64,000 nt of DNA from Amorphophallus konjac (Eukaryota; Streptophyta; Magnoliopsida; Alismatales; Araceae), in NCBI GenBank assembly GCA_022559845.1, contig CM040124.1, positions 68,595,491-68,659,490 of the forward strand. Direction: 5' to 3'. This document shows positions 46,959 to 57,418 of the stretch, in pieces (positions within the stretch are counted from its first letter, which is position 1; every line of letters begins with the position of its first letter). The notes beneath the pieces are model-generated. The model did not search any database and was not told where the DNA came from. It saw only the letters and a program-made list of their open reading frames with translations. Both the position numbers and the translations under genes were made by a program.

Positions 46959-47137
46959 GGGAGGCATGTTTTGATTTTTTTTTTATAAGCACCGAGCAAC
47001 AGAGTTAATGTCAAGTCGAGTGCACCATCCCCCTGCAGGGGACAGTGTTCTCACTCCCCCAGACTAACACTGTGGCCATAGAATTTTATTGATTTTTTGT
47101 AATGAATACAGGCTCATCGGGGCATACCCCTAAACAG

Positions 47138-48330
47138 TTACAGTTTGCAGCCATGAAAGTCTACAAACCGTAACCTGTTACAAAAGTTGCAAAAATGAAC
47201 AAAGTGAAGTCTATACACTGCACTCCCTTTAGCTATTGAAGTCTGTACATTGTGATACATAAGCTTTGGTGTAGAGTATGTGAAGTATGTACATTGTTGA
47301 AGTCTGTACATTGTATGAAGTCCATACTGTGAAGTCTGTTCATTCGCTGCTGAAGACGGTACAGAGTGTGAAGTCTGTACATTGTGGTGCATAAGCTTTG
47401 TGAAGTCCATACACTGCATTGCATAAGCTTTGTGAAGTCCATACATGAAGTCTGTACATTGTGCTGGAGCTTTGTGAAGTCTATACATTGCATTGAGAAG
47501 TCTATACATTGCATTCCCTTTCGCTGCTGAAGTCTGTACATTGTGAAATGTGAAGTCTGTACAGTGTGTGTGAAGTCTGTACAATGTGAAGTCTGTACAT
47601 TCATTGTGAAGTCCAGCAGAGTCTGTACATTGTGGTGCATACAAAGTCCTGCAGAGTTTGTGAAGTCTGTACATTATGAAGACTGTACATTGTAAAGTCC
47701 ATACACTGCCCTCCCATTCGTAGCTGAAGTCTGTACAATGTATTGTGAAGTCTGTACATTGTTGAAGTCTGTACATTGTATGAAGTCCATACTGTGAAGT
47801 CTGTTCATTCGCTGCTGAAGACGGTACAGAGTGTGAAGTCTGTACATTGTGGTGCATAAGCTTTGTGAAGTCCATACACTGCATTGCATAAGCTTTGTGA
47901 AGTCCATACATGAAGTCTGTACATTGTGCTGGAGCTTTGTGAAGTCTATACATTGCATTGAGAAGTCTATACATTGCATTCCATTTCGCTGCTGAAGTCT
48001 GTACATTGTGAAATGTGAAGTCTGTACATTGTGTGTGAAGTCTGTACAATGTGAAGTCTGTACATTCATTGTGAAGTCCAGCAGAGTCTGTACATTGTGG
48101 TGCATACAAAGTCCTGAAGAGTTTGTGAAGTTTGTACATTATGAAGACTGTACATTGTAAAGTCTATACACTGCCCTCCCATTCGCAGCTGAAGTCTGTA
48201 CAATGTATTGTGAAGTCTGTAAATTGTGAAGTCTGTACATTGCCCTCTCTTATGCTGTTGAAGTCTGTACATTGCCCTCTCTTATGCTGCTGAAGTCTGT
48301 ACATTGCTGAAGTCTATACAATGCATTGTG
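47138..48330. repeat. About 50 copies of a 15-bp motif with a 465-bp tandem duplication
   Basis: The motif is gaagtctgtacattg with variants gaagtctatacattg and gaagtccatacactg, spaced 8-30 bp. A 465-bp block is duplicated head to tail (for example tgaagacggt at 47351 and 47816). It lies between TNP2 and the TNPA-like gene. Frames of up to 333 codons on the minus strand just reflect the motif. No protein is supported. Confidence 0.95.
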
Positions 48331-48601
48331 AATTTAGTAAGCTGATTCTTACTTTTTAAGCATAATTTTAAATAACATTTGTCTAGCCTTATATAATTAT
48401 GGATTAATATGTATTAATTGTTTTGTTATTAATAAGGAAATGGTGCGAGGAGGTCGTACTAGGAGTGGGAGGAGACAAGGCAGTGAGAGGGGCGCTACTC
48501 CCTCCTCGTTAGCATCTTCTTTAGACACAAGTATATTTGATCAATAAGTTATCTATATGAATATTTTAATTATTTACTAACTTAAAAGAATTTTTTTATA
48601 G

Positions 48602-49395
48602 GTCCAAGTGTCAGCTCACCATCACATGTACAGACGCCACCACCACTTCCCGCTAGTGCCCTCCCACCACCTCCCGCTACAGGTATATCTATTTTAATTT
48701 TCAGTAACATGTTGCATTTACTTATGAAAATTAATATTTTCCCACCTATGTATTTCTTTGAATTTCCAGCAAAATATTCATTTATCTAATGTGAATTAAT
48801 TCTTACAGGTCCAAGTGCTCTCCCACCACCTGTCCCGACGCCACCCCCACCACCTCCCGCTACAGGTATATCTATGTTGCATTTTCAGTAACGTGTTGCA
48901 TTTACTTATGGAAATTAATGCTTTCCCACCTATGTATTTCTTTGAATTTCTAGCAAGGAATTCATTTATCTAATGTGAATTAATTCTTACAGGTCCTAGT
49001 GCTCTCCCACCACCTGTCCCGACGCCACCCCCACCACCTCCCGCTACAGGTATATCTATGTTGCATTTTCAGTAACGTGTTGCATTTACTTATGGAAATT
49101 AATGCTTTCCCACCTATGTATTTCTTTGAATTTCCAGCAAGGAATTCATTTATCTAATGCAAATTAATTCTTACAGTTCCTAGTGCCCTCCCACCACCTG
49201 TCCCGACGCCACCCCCACCAGCTCCCGCTACAGGTATATCTATTTTAATTTTCAGTAACGTGTTGCATTTACTTATGGAAATTAATGCTTTCCCACCTAT
49301 GTATTTCTTTGAATTTCCAGTAAAATATTCATTTATCTAATGTGAATTAATTCTTACAGGTCCTAGTGCCCTCCCACCACCTGTCGCTACAGGTA
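48602..49395 (+). repeat. Exon-plus-intron tandem repeat, about 184 bp, five copies
   Basis: The donor acaggtatatct recurs at 48679, 48862, 49046, 49230 and 49389. Each full unit has a 57-bp exon encoding PSALPPPVPTPPPPPPAT and an intron of about 127 bp from gtatatc to ttcttacag. The last unit is shorter (159 bp). The exon length is a multiple of three, so added copies keep the frame. Confidence 0.93.
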
Positions 49396-50953
49396 TATCT
49401 ATTTTAATTTTCAGTAACATGTTGCATTTACTTATGAAAATTGGTTCTTACAACCCTCCCACCACCTCTGACTTCTACAGGGCCCCCCCCACCACTCAGC
49501 AGCCAGTTGACGATGCCAGCAGTCATCACGAGGGAGGCACTGTCCATGATGGATGTCGCCCCTGCTGGATCTCCAGGTATATTTATAAGGCTAGTTTACA
49601 TTCATTAATTATTAGCGGTAAGTTTCTAATATGAATACTTTGACATTTGCAATTGCAGGAAAAAATTAGAACCTTCCACTGTTGTCCATCATGCTATTAG
49701 CCTAGTAATGGCACATGTGCCCTGGCCACATTTGTCTTACAAAGAATTTTCGATGGGCGTCCGCGATTCATTGTTCGACATGTTCTTAGTAAGTAACTAT
49801 GTCATTTAATTCAAGTCTTTTCCAAACTCAATTCACAACAGTCTATTAATTGTGAAGCTTAATTTATTTACAGCGGACTTATCGATTCACTGGTGGACAT
49901 GATGCGGCACGATGTCGTTCTACCTGGGAGTCTACTGTGAAGACAAATTATCGAAAGAGAGTATATGAGGCTCAGAAGAAGGCCAAAAAAAAATGCTAGT
50001 GGGAGTGAAGACCGACAGCTGTGGAAGGAGCACCGTCCTCTATGGATGAGGAAGGAGGATTGGGACATACTATGTGACAAATTTGCCGACCCCAAGTGGA
50101 TAGAAAAGTCCCAAAAAGCCAAATCAAATAGGGCGTCACAGCCGGAGGCAAATTTGCATACATGTGGGTCCGTCTCTTTTGCGACTCATAAAAATAAAAT
50201 GGTAAGTAATGTTTCAAATCTTCTTACATTTTATTAACATATATGACAATTTTTTACTATGAACTATATAACAGGCTGTGGAGCTTAATCGAGCTCCGAC
50301 GTTCCTCGAGGTGTTCGACAGAACACATAAAAAGAAGGCGACATGTCAATTTGTGAGTACGAGAGCTCGTTCAATAGCGGTAAGTTTATCTTCGTGTGCA
50401 ACTTCTACCGTTCATTTAATTCAGATTGAATCATATGAAATTGACTAATTATTTTATTTTATTTGTAGGAAACATATAGCAGAGATGTGACAGAGAAGTA
50501 CGGGGAGGGAGAGGGGGAGCAGCCAGAGTTGGATCCGGCAGAATGGGTGGCCGCAACTGGTGTACCGAAGAAGGGCCAAATATATGGTTTTGGGGACAGC
50601 ATGGACTCTAGCGCGGTGATATCATCGTGTGCAAGTTCAAACTCTGCCCAAACCAGTACTTCTGCCTTCAGTATACCTCAATCTACCCCTAGTACTTCTG
50701 GTAGCGACGTCAGAGACATCGTCTGATCGGAGATGTCTAGCCAGATTTCTGATTTGCAGCTGCAGATGCAGCGGCAGTTCCGAGAGGAGATGTCTACCCA
50801 GCAGGCAGCCATGTTGCAGGCACTCACTGGCCTACTCTCCCAAGCGGGAATTCTCCCTCATGCATCCACCACCACGGCACAAGCGCCACAGGTGATTTTT
50901 TTTCATGGGTCTTTTCTATGAGTTCAGTTTCTATGAGTTCAGTTTGGCACTTA

Positions 50954-53900
50954 GTTTAAAATCAAAGCAGTCGGGGTACGGGGGTCCAGAATGTGAAATA
51001 CTGATCCGATCATTCCAACACGACCTGGGAGGTAGACGTGACTTGTCAGATCTGACGGATTCCAAATCGGACATCCGGTTTGGGCCCAACGCTCAAAAGT
51101 GCATTTTGTAAATGCACTTGGTTTAAAATCAAAGCAATCGGGGTCCGGGGGTCCAGAATGTGAAATACTATTCCGATCGGCATTCCGATTGTTCCAACAC
51201 ATCTTGGGAGGTAGACGTGACTTTTCAGAGCTGACGGATTCCAAATCGGACATCCGGTTTGGGCCCGACGCTCAAAAGTGCATTTTGTAAATGCACTTGG
51301 TTTAAAATCAAAGCAGTCGGGGTCCGGGGGTCCAGAATGTGAAATACTAATTCGATCAGCATTCCGATCATTCCAACACGACCTAGGAGGTAGACGTGAC
51401 TTGTCAGAGCTGACGGATTCCAAATCGGACATCCGGTTTGAGCCCCACACTCAAAAGTGCATTTTGTAAATGCACTTGGTTTAAAATCAAAGTAGTCGGG
51501 GTCCGGGGGTCCAGAATGTGAAATACTGATCCGAACGGCATTCTGATTATTCCAACACGACCTGGGAGGTAGACGTGACTTGGCAGAGTTGACGGATTCC
51601 AAATCAGACATCCGGTTTGAGCCCGATGCTCAAAAGTGCATTTTGTAAATGCACTGGGTTTAAAATCAAAGCAGTCGGGGTCCGGGGGTCCAGAATGTGA
51701 AATACTGATCCGATCGGCATTCTGATCATTCCAACACGACCTGAGAGGTAGACGTGACTTTTCAGAGCTGACAGATTCTAAATCAGACATCCGGTTTGAG
51801 CCCCACGCTCAAAAGTGCATTTTGTAAATGCACTTGGTTTAAAATCAAATCAGTCGGGATCCGGGGGTCCAGAATGTGAAATACTGATCCGATCAGCATT
51901 CCGATCATTCCAACACGACCTGGGAGGTAGACGTGACTTGTCAGAGCTGACGGATTCCAAATCGGACATCCGATTTGAGCCCGATGCTTAAAAGTGCATT
52001 TTGTAAGTACACTTGGTTTAAAATCAAAGCAGTCGGGGTTCGGGGGTCCAGAATGTTAAATACTGATCCGATCAGCATTCCAATCATTCCAACATGACCT
52101 AGGAGGTAGACGTGACTTGTCAGAGCTGACGGATTCCAAATCGGACATCCGGTTTGAGCCCCACGCTCAAAAGTACATTTTGTAAATGCACTTGGTTTAA
52201 AATCAAAGCAATCGGGGTCCGGGGGTCCAGAATGTGAAATACTGATCCGATCGGCATTCCGATCATTCCAACATGACTTGGGAGGTAGACGTGACTTGTC
52301 CAAGCTGACGAATTCCAAATCGGACATCCGGTTTGAGCCCCACGCTCAAAAGTGCATTTTGTAAATGCACTTGGTTTAAAATCAAAGCAGTCGGGGTCCG
52401 GGGGTCCAGAATGTGAAATACTGATCCGATCGATATTCCAATCATTCCAACACGACCTGGGAGGTAGACGTGACTTTTCAGAGCTGACGGATTCCAAATC
52501 GAACATCCGGTTTGAGCCCGACGCTCAAAAGTGCATTTTGTAAATGCACTTGGTTTAAAATCAAAGCAGTCGGGGTCCGGGGGTCCAGAATGTGAAATAC
52601 TGATCCGATCGACATTCTGATCATTCCAACACGATTTGGGAGGTAGACGTGACTTATCAGAGCTGATGGATTCCAAATCGGACATCCGGTTTGAGCCTGA
52701 CGCTCAAAAGTGCATTTTGTAAATGCACTTGGTTTAAAATCAAAGCAGTAGGGGTCCGGGGGTCCAGAATGTGAAATATTGATCCGATCGGCATTCTGAT
52801 CATTCCAACACAACCTGGGAGATAGACGTGACTTTTCAGAGCTGACGGATTCCAAATCGGACATCCGGTTTGAGCCCGACACTCAAAAGTGCATTTTGTA
52901 AATGCACTTGGTTTAAAATCAAAGTAGTCGGGGTCCGGGGGTCCAGAATGTGAAATACTGATCCGATCGGCATTCTGATCATTCCAACACGACCTGGGAG
53001 GTAGACGTGACTTGTCAGAGCTGACGGATTCCAAATCGGACATCCGGTTTGAGCCCCACACTCAAAAGTGCATTTTGTAAATGCACTTGGTTTAAAATCA
53101 AAGCAGTCGGGGTCCGGGGGTCCAGAATGTGAAATACTGATCCGAACGGCATTCTGATTATTCCAACACGACCTGGGAGGTAGACGTGACTTGGCAGAGT
53201 TGACGGATTCCAAATCAGACATCCGGTTTGAGCCCGATGCTCAAAAGTGCATTTTGTAAATGCACTGGGTTTAAAATCAAAGCAGTCGGGGTCCGGGGGT
53301 CCAGAATGTGAAATACTGATCCGATCGGCATTCCGATCATTCCAACACGACCTGAGAGGTAGACGTGACTTTTCAGAGCTGACGGATTCTAAATCAGACA
53401 TCCGGTTTGAGCCCCACGCTCAAAAGTGCATTTTGTAAATGCACTTGGTTTAAAATCAAATCAGTCGGGATCCGGGGGTCCAGAATGTGAAATACTGATC
53501 CGATCAGCATTCCGATCATTCCAACACGACCTGGGAGGTAGACGTGACTTGTCAGAGCTGACGGATTCCAAATCGGACATCCGATTTGAGCCCGATGCTT
53601 AAAAGTGCATTTTGTAAGTACACTTGGTTTAAAATCAAAGCAGTCGGGGTCCGGGGGTCCAGAATGTGAAATACTGATCCGATCGGCATTCCGATCATTT
53701 CAACATGACCTGGGAGGTAGACGTGACTTGTCAGAGCTGACGGATTCCAAATCGGACATCCGATTTGAGCCCGACGCTCGAAAGTGCATTTTGTAAATGT
53801 ACTTGGTTTAAAATCAAAGCAGTTGGGGTCCGGGGGTCCAGAATGTGAAATACTGATCCGATCGACATTTCGATCATTCCAACACGACCCGGGAGGTAGA

Positions 53901-54494
53901 CGTGACTTGTCAGAGCTGACAGATTCTAAATCGGACATCCGGTTTGAGCCCGACGCTCAAAAGTGCATTTTGTAAATGCACTTGGTTTAAAATCAAAGCA
54001 GTCGGGGTCCGGGGGTCCAGAATGTGAAATACTGATCCAATCGGTATTTCGATCATTCCAACACGACCTGGGAGGTAGACGTGACTTTTCAGAGCTGACG
54101 GATTCCAAATCGGACATCCGGTTTGAGCCCGACGCTCAAAAGTGCATTTTGTAAATGCACTTTGTTTAAAATCAAACCAGTCGGGGTCCGGGGGTCCAGA
54201 ATATGAAATACTAATCCGATCGGCATTCCGATCGTTCCAACACGACTTGGGAGGTAGACGTGACTTGTCAGAGCTGATGGATTCCAAATCGGACATCCGG
54301 TTTGAGCCCGACGCTCAAAAGTGCATTTTGCAAATGCACTTGGTTTAAAATCAAAGCAGTCGGGGTCCGGGGGTCCAGAATGTGAAATACTGATCCGATC
54401 GGCATTCCGATCGTTCCAACACGACCTGGGAGGTAGACGTGACTTGTCAGAGCTGACGGATTCCAAATCGGATATCCGGTTTGAGCCCCACGCT
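50954..54494 (+). repeat. 179-bp satellite array, 20 units, in TNPA-like last intron
   Basis: Units begin at gtttaaaatcaaagcag: 50954, 51121, then every 179 bp to 54343. The first is 167 bp and the last is cut at about 54494. Each unit carries two inverted motifs: gtgcattt-tgt-aaatgcac and gatcgg-catt-ccgatc. Units differ by scattered substitutions. A block of units near 51480-52020 is repeated at 53091-53631 with the same private variants, 1,611 bp (nine units) apart. No gene; two-unit antisense frames are by-products. Confidence 0.97.
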
Positions 54495-54715
54495 AAAATA
54501 ACTCAATTCAAAACTATGTTAGTTTTCAAAACTTAGTTTAGAATAATTCAAAAAAGTAGGTTCTACGATTGATATCTTTACTGTCATCGATTTGATATTA
54601 TGTTTGATTTAAATTCATGTAATCTAATAAAATATTTAATTTATCTTTATACTAATTTTAATTTTTTTAGCTATGTATGTTTTTTTTAATATAGGAGGAT
54701 CCTTCTGCGAGCGGT

Positions 54716-55015
54716 ACCAGAGGGGATGAGCAGGGCGGGGGGTATGAAGATATGGACGAGCTGGAGGATATTTGTTGATTTTGTTGTATTGTTTTTATGT
54801 AACGCTGATGAGTTTATTCTGATATTTGATGTAATTTTAATTAAATTTGATTTTTTATTTTTGTTACCAGAGGGGATGAGCAGGGCGGGGGGGATGAAGA
54901 TATAGACGATCTGGAGGATATTTGTTGATTTTGTTGTATTTTTTTTATGTAACGTTGATGAGTTTATTCTGATATTTGATGTAATTTTAATTAAATTTGA
55001 TTTTTTATTTTTGTT
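54716..55015 (+). repeat. 150-bp tandem duplication of TNPA-like last exon and 3' UTR
   Basis: accagaggggatgagcaggg occurs at 54716 and 54866; the two 150-bp copies differ at a few positions. The second copy lies after the stop codon at 54776-54778. Confidence 0.9.
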
Positions 55016-55084
55016 CGTATGTATTTTTTGTTTTCGATGATTTTGTAAACAAGTTTTTAATACAAATTTGTTGTTTTAAAAAAA

Positions 55085-55594
55085 AAAGATGAAAATATCT
55101 TTCGGACGGATTTTGAGACGGATCTGTCTCAAATTTGAGACGGAGTTAAGGACGGAAATTAGGCTGTCTCAAATTGAAGATGGAATTTAAGAGAAATTTC
55201 AGACGGATAGGTAGACGGAATTTACGTCCGTCTCAATTACCGTGCGTAATTTACGACAGAAATAACGACGGAAAATAGTTGCGTCGGAAAAGTTGAGATG
55301 GATATTTAGACGGAATTTTTCCGTCGCAAACTTCAGACGGATTTAAAGACGACACTTTCCGTCCGAATTTGTTTCATTACCGACGAAATTTGCAACGGAT
55401 TTTTATGCCGTCGGAAGTTTAGGACAGAAGAAAATCTGTCGGTTATTTGTGACTCTTTTTTTAAGACGGCCCTTTTCCGTCCCAATTCGGTCGCAAATCC
55501 GTCGCAAATCCGTCGCAAAATCGATTAGCGACGGATTTTGCGACGGATTTGGGACGGAATAGGGCCGTCGCTAAAACCGCCTTTTCTTGTAGTG
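55085..55594 (-). repeat. CACTA right subterminal repeats and inverted terminus
   Basis: Dense gacggatttt, gagacgga, ccgtcgcaaa and related motifs in both directions, ending with the inverted TIR at 55565-55594 (ctaaaaccgccttttcttg then TAGTG). Longer than the left subterminal zone (about 510 versus 245 bp). Confidence 0.93.
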
Positions 55595-57418
55595 AATATA
55601 GGTGGTATATGTCATTTACTGTCAAGCACCATTGGTAAGATTCTTACCTTGTCATAGCCATCAATCTCACCATGGGTATTCCATATACCTCTCATCTCTA
55701 AACTTCATTCATGATAATTGAGGTTCACAATGATAACTTGGTTTGATAACTTACAAGTTCACTCTTCAAATGCATTAGTTTCTCATTCCAATCATAGTAA
55801 CGTGCTCAAATGGTCTTGATGTTTCTAATGCATAAACCAAGTGAAATCCAACCCCCAAATGTATGAAATAAACATCTACTTAAATTCATTGATATTTGGA
55901 GGTATATCATTGGGCTAACACTTCACCTTTGTAGGACTAGGTCATTCCGGTCAACCAGAATCGTCAAACGTGAAAAGTCTCATACTGCAGCTTCTGCAGG
56001 TCGACCGCCCCAGGTCGACCGGAAATTCCAGGGACTAAATTTCTACAGTGATTCTCAGTAGCGGTCGACTGCCAGAAGCTTTTGGTCGACCGCCAGCCCC
56101 GAGCCAACCAATGTTGACTTTATTTTCCACTTCGAGAAGAGCCATTCCCCATTGATTTCTTTAATCCTAAAGTCACCCAATCACCCATAAAACGTGGATC
56201 TGGTCTGGGGGGTTTCTATTGACCATCCAAAGTCTATAAAACACATACAAGAGGGTTAGAAACCCTAATGCTTCAAGAGGAATCAAAGAGAGATCAAGAG
56301 AGGCTAGAGAAGGAGGTTGGAAGAAGAGGTACTGTAGCCGTGAACAGTACTCCGTGCAGAAGTTCTTCATCTATTCCAAGGTGATTCAAGCATAGATCTG
56401 AAGCAAGCAACCTCCAAGGAAGCTAGAAGCAATCAAGATTCTCAAAGGTGATTCAAGCTCATATCTCAATCCAGCAACCTCCAAGGAAGAGTAAAAGCAA
56501 GCAAGGCTAAGAGGGAAGATCAAAGGAGGCTGCAAGGGTGTATTCAAGGGAGAGGAGTTCGAGTACTGTAGTTGTGAACAGTACTCCGGGAAGAAGTTCT
56601 TCATCAAATTCTCAAGTGATTCAAGCTACTTCAAGAGGAGATCAACCCCAAGCCAAGTGAAGATAAAGCTACAACCATCATCCTCTTCATCATCTCAAGG
56701 TGATCCAAAGAAGCCCATTCTCAAGGGAGATCAAATCTGCATCCTTCATCTTCTTCATCAACTCAAGGTGATCCAAGCAAGATCTTTCCACAAGGAAGAA
56801 GATACCATTGAAGTATCAGATTCAAGCTCCAGCAATCTCAGATAAGATCTCTTCTCTTTGAGCATATTATATATCTTGTTTGAGTGTTTTCATATTTGTT
56901 CTCTTTCCATTTCATTCAAACATTTGAAACTGAAGATCATCCCTGCCGGTGGTTAGTAGGAAGGCAATCGGAAGCTGTCCGATCTGCGGTGTTGACGTCC
57001 CTACCGGTGGTTAGTAGGAAGGCAATCGGAAGTTCTCCGATCTGCGGTGGTGACGTCCCTACCGGTGGTTAGTAGGAAGGCAATTGGAGGTCTTTCCGAT
57101 TTACGGTTCAGTGCGTTGCACTAGTGGAGCCTCACCGGATTTGGTGAGGGGTGGACGTAGGACTGGGGATTCAGTCCGAACCACCTTAAAATCCTTTGTG
57201 TTGTGGTTTGCTCGTGTGATTGCTTCATGATAGATGCATGCTTAGGTTCAATATCTATATTACTTATTCATCTTGCTAAGCGAATCGTTGTGTGCCACGC
57301 TAAGCTAGTTATATTCAGCTGCAATTCTTTTTATCTAGCTTTAAAGAGGGCTACATTTCGAAAAGAGGGGCAGATCTATTCACCCCTCCCCTCTAGATCC
57401 GCCATCCACTACTCAACA
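55595..57418 (+). repeat. 3' LTR of SIRE, right piece
   Basis: Starts with the second AAT (55595-55597) and continues ataggtggtatatgtc as in the 5' LTR at about 15745. TATA box tctataaaac at 56233-56242; three 58-bp repeats at about 56940-57110. Ends CTCAACA at 57418, followed by the CCTAT duplication. It has one gtcgacc repeat fewer than the 5' LTR. Confidence 0.95.

Larger units (their letters stand above)
48440..54778 (+). pseudogene. TNPA: TNPA-like gene, Transposase_24 family
   Basis: The second CACTA gene; in En/Spm its product binds the subterminal repeats and regulates transposition. First exon starts MVRGGRTRSGRRQGS (ATG 48440). Several proline-rich exons follow (48602-49395), then the Transposase_24 core across introns: SYKEFSMGVRDSLFDMFL, TWESTVKTNYRKRVYEA, DRQLWKEHRPLWMRKEDWD, FLEVFDRTHKKK, VTEKYGEGEGEQPELDP and a coiled coil SSQISDLQLQMQRQF. 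The last exon (54694-54778) gives an acidic tail ending EDIC. Breaks: a frameshift in an A9 run (about 49985-49993) and TGA at 50724-50726, in a context where CGA is likely. The last intron holds the 179-bp satellite. Confidence 0.88.
23450..55594 (+). mobile_element. CACTA (En/Spm) DNA transposon, 32,145 bp including nested insertions
   Basis: The ends are inverted copies of CACTACAAGAAAA followed by nGCGGTTTTAGCGA; over 30 bp they differ at two positions (14 and 27). Both sides show AAT as 3-bp target duplication, and the flanks rejoin to the uninterrupted SIRE 5' LTR sequence. It carries a TNP2-type transposase gene and a TNPA-like gene in the same orientation. Removing Tekay (12,967 bp plus 5), LINE-1 (about 4.2 kb) leaves about 15 kb, a normal CACTA size. 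Both genes are damaged, so movement would need an intact relative. Confidence 0.97.
15515..57418 (+). mobile_element. SIRE-lineage copia retrotransposon, split by CACTA insertion
   Basis: The 5' LTR (15515-17596) and 3' LTR (23176-23449 plus 55598-57418) start TGTTGTGCCCC and end CTCAACA. The 5-bp duplication CCTAT is present at 15510-15514 and 57419-57423. Without the CACTA insert the element is about 9.76 kb. The primer site (initiator Met), a long coiled-coil gag with zinc knuckles and a polypurine tract are present, but protease, integrase, the RT N-terminus and most of RNase H are deleted, so it could only have moved with help. Coiled-coil gag and 2.1 kb LTRs fit SIRE. Confidence 0.9.

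Noticed and set aside
47138..48272. Minus-strand frames of 333, 143 and 135 codons rich in CTDF and VQTS
   Set aside because: Direct translation of the 15-bp motif array and its 465-bp duplication; no protein features.
48602..49395. Regular 184-bp repeats as a CRISPR array or satellite
   Set aside because: Each unit contains a coding exon and a spliced-type intron within the TNPA-like gene.
50951..54536. Overlapping antisense frames of 128-140 codons repeated every 179 bp
   Set aside because: They are products of the satellite; the unit length is not a multiple of three, so each frame spans two units and then breaks. No start context or domain.
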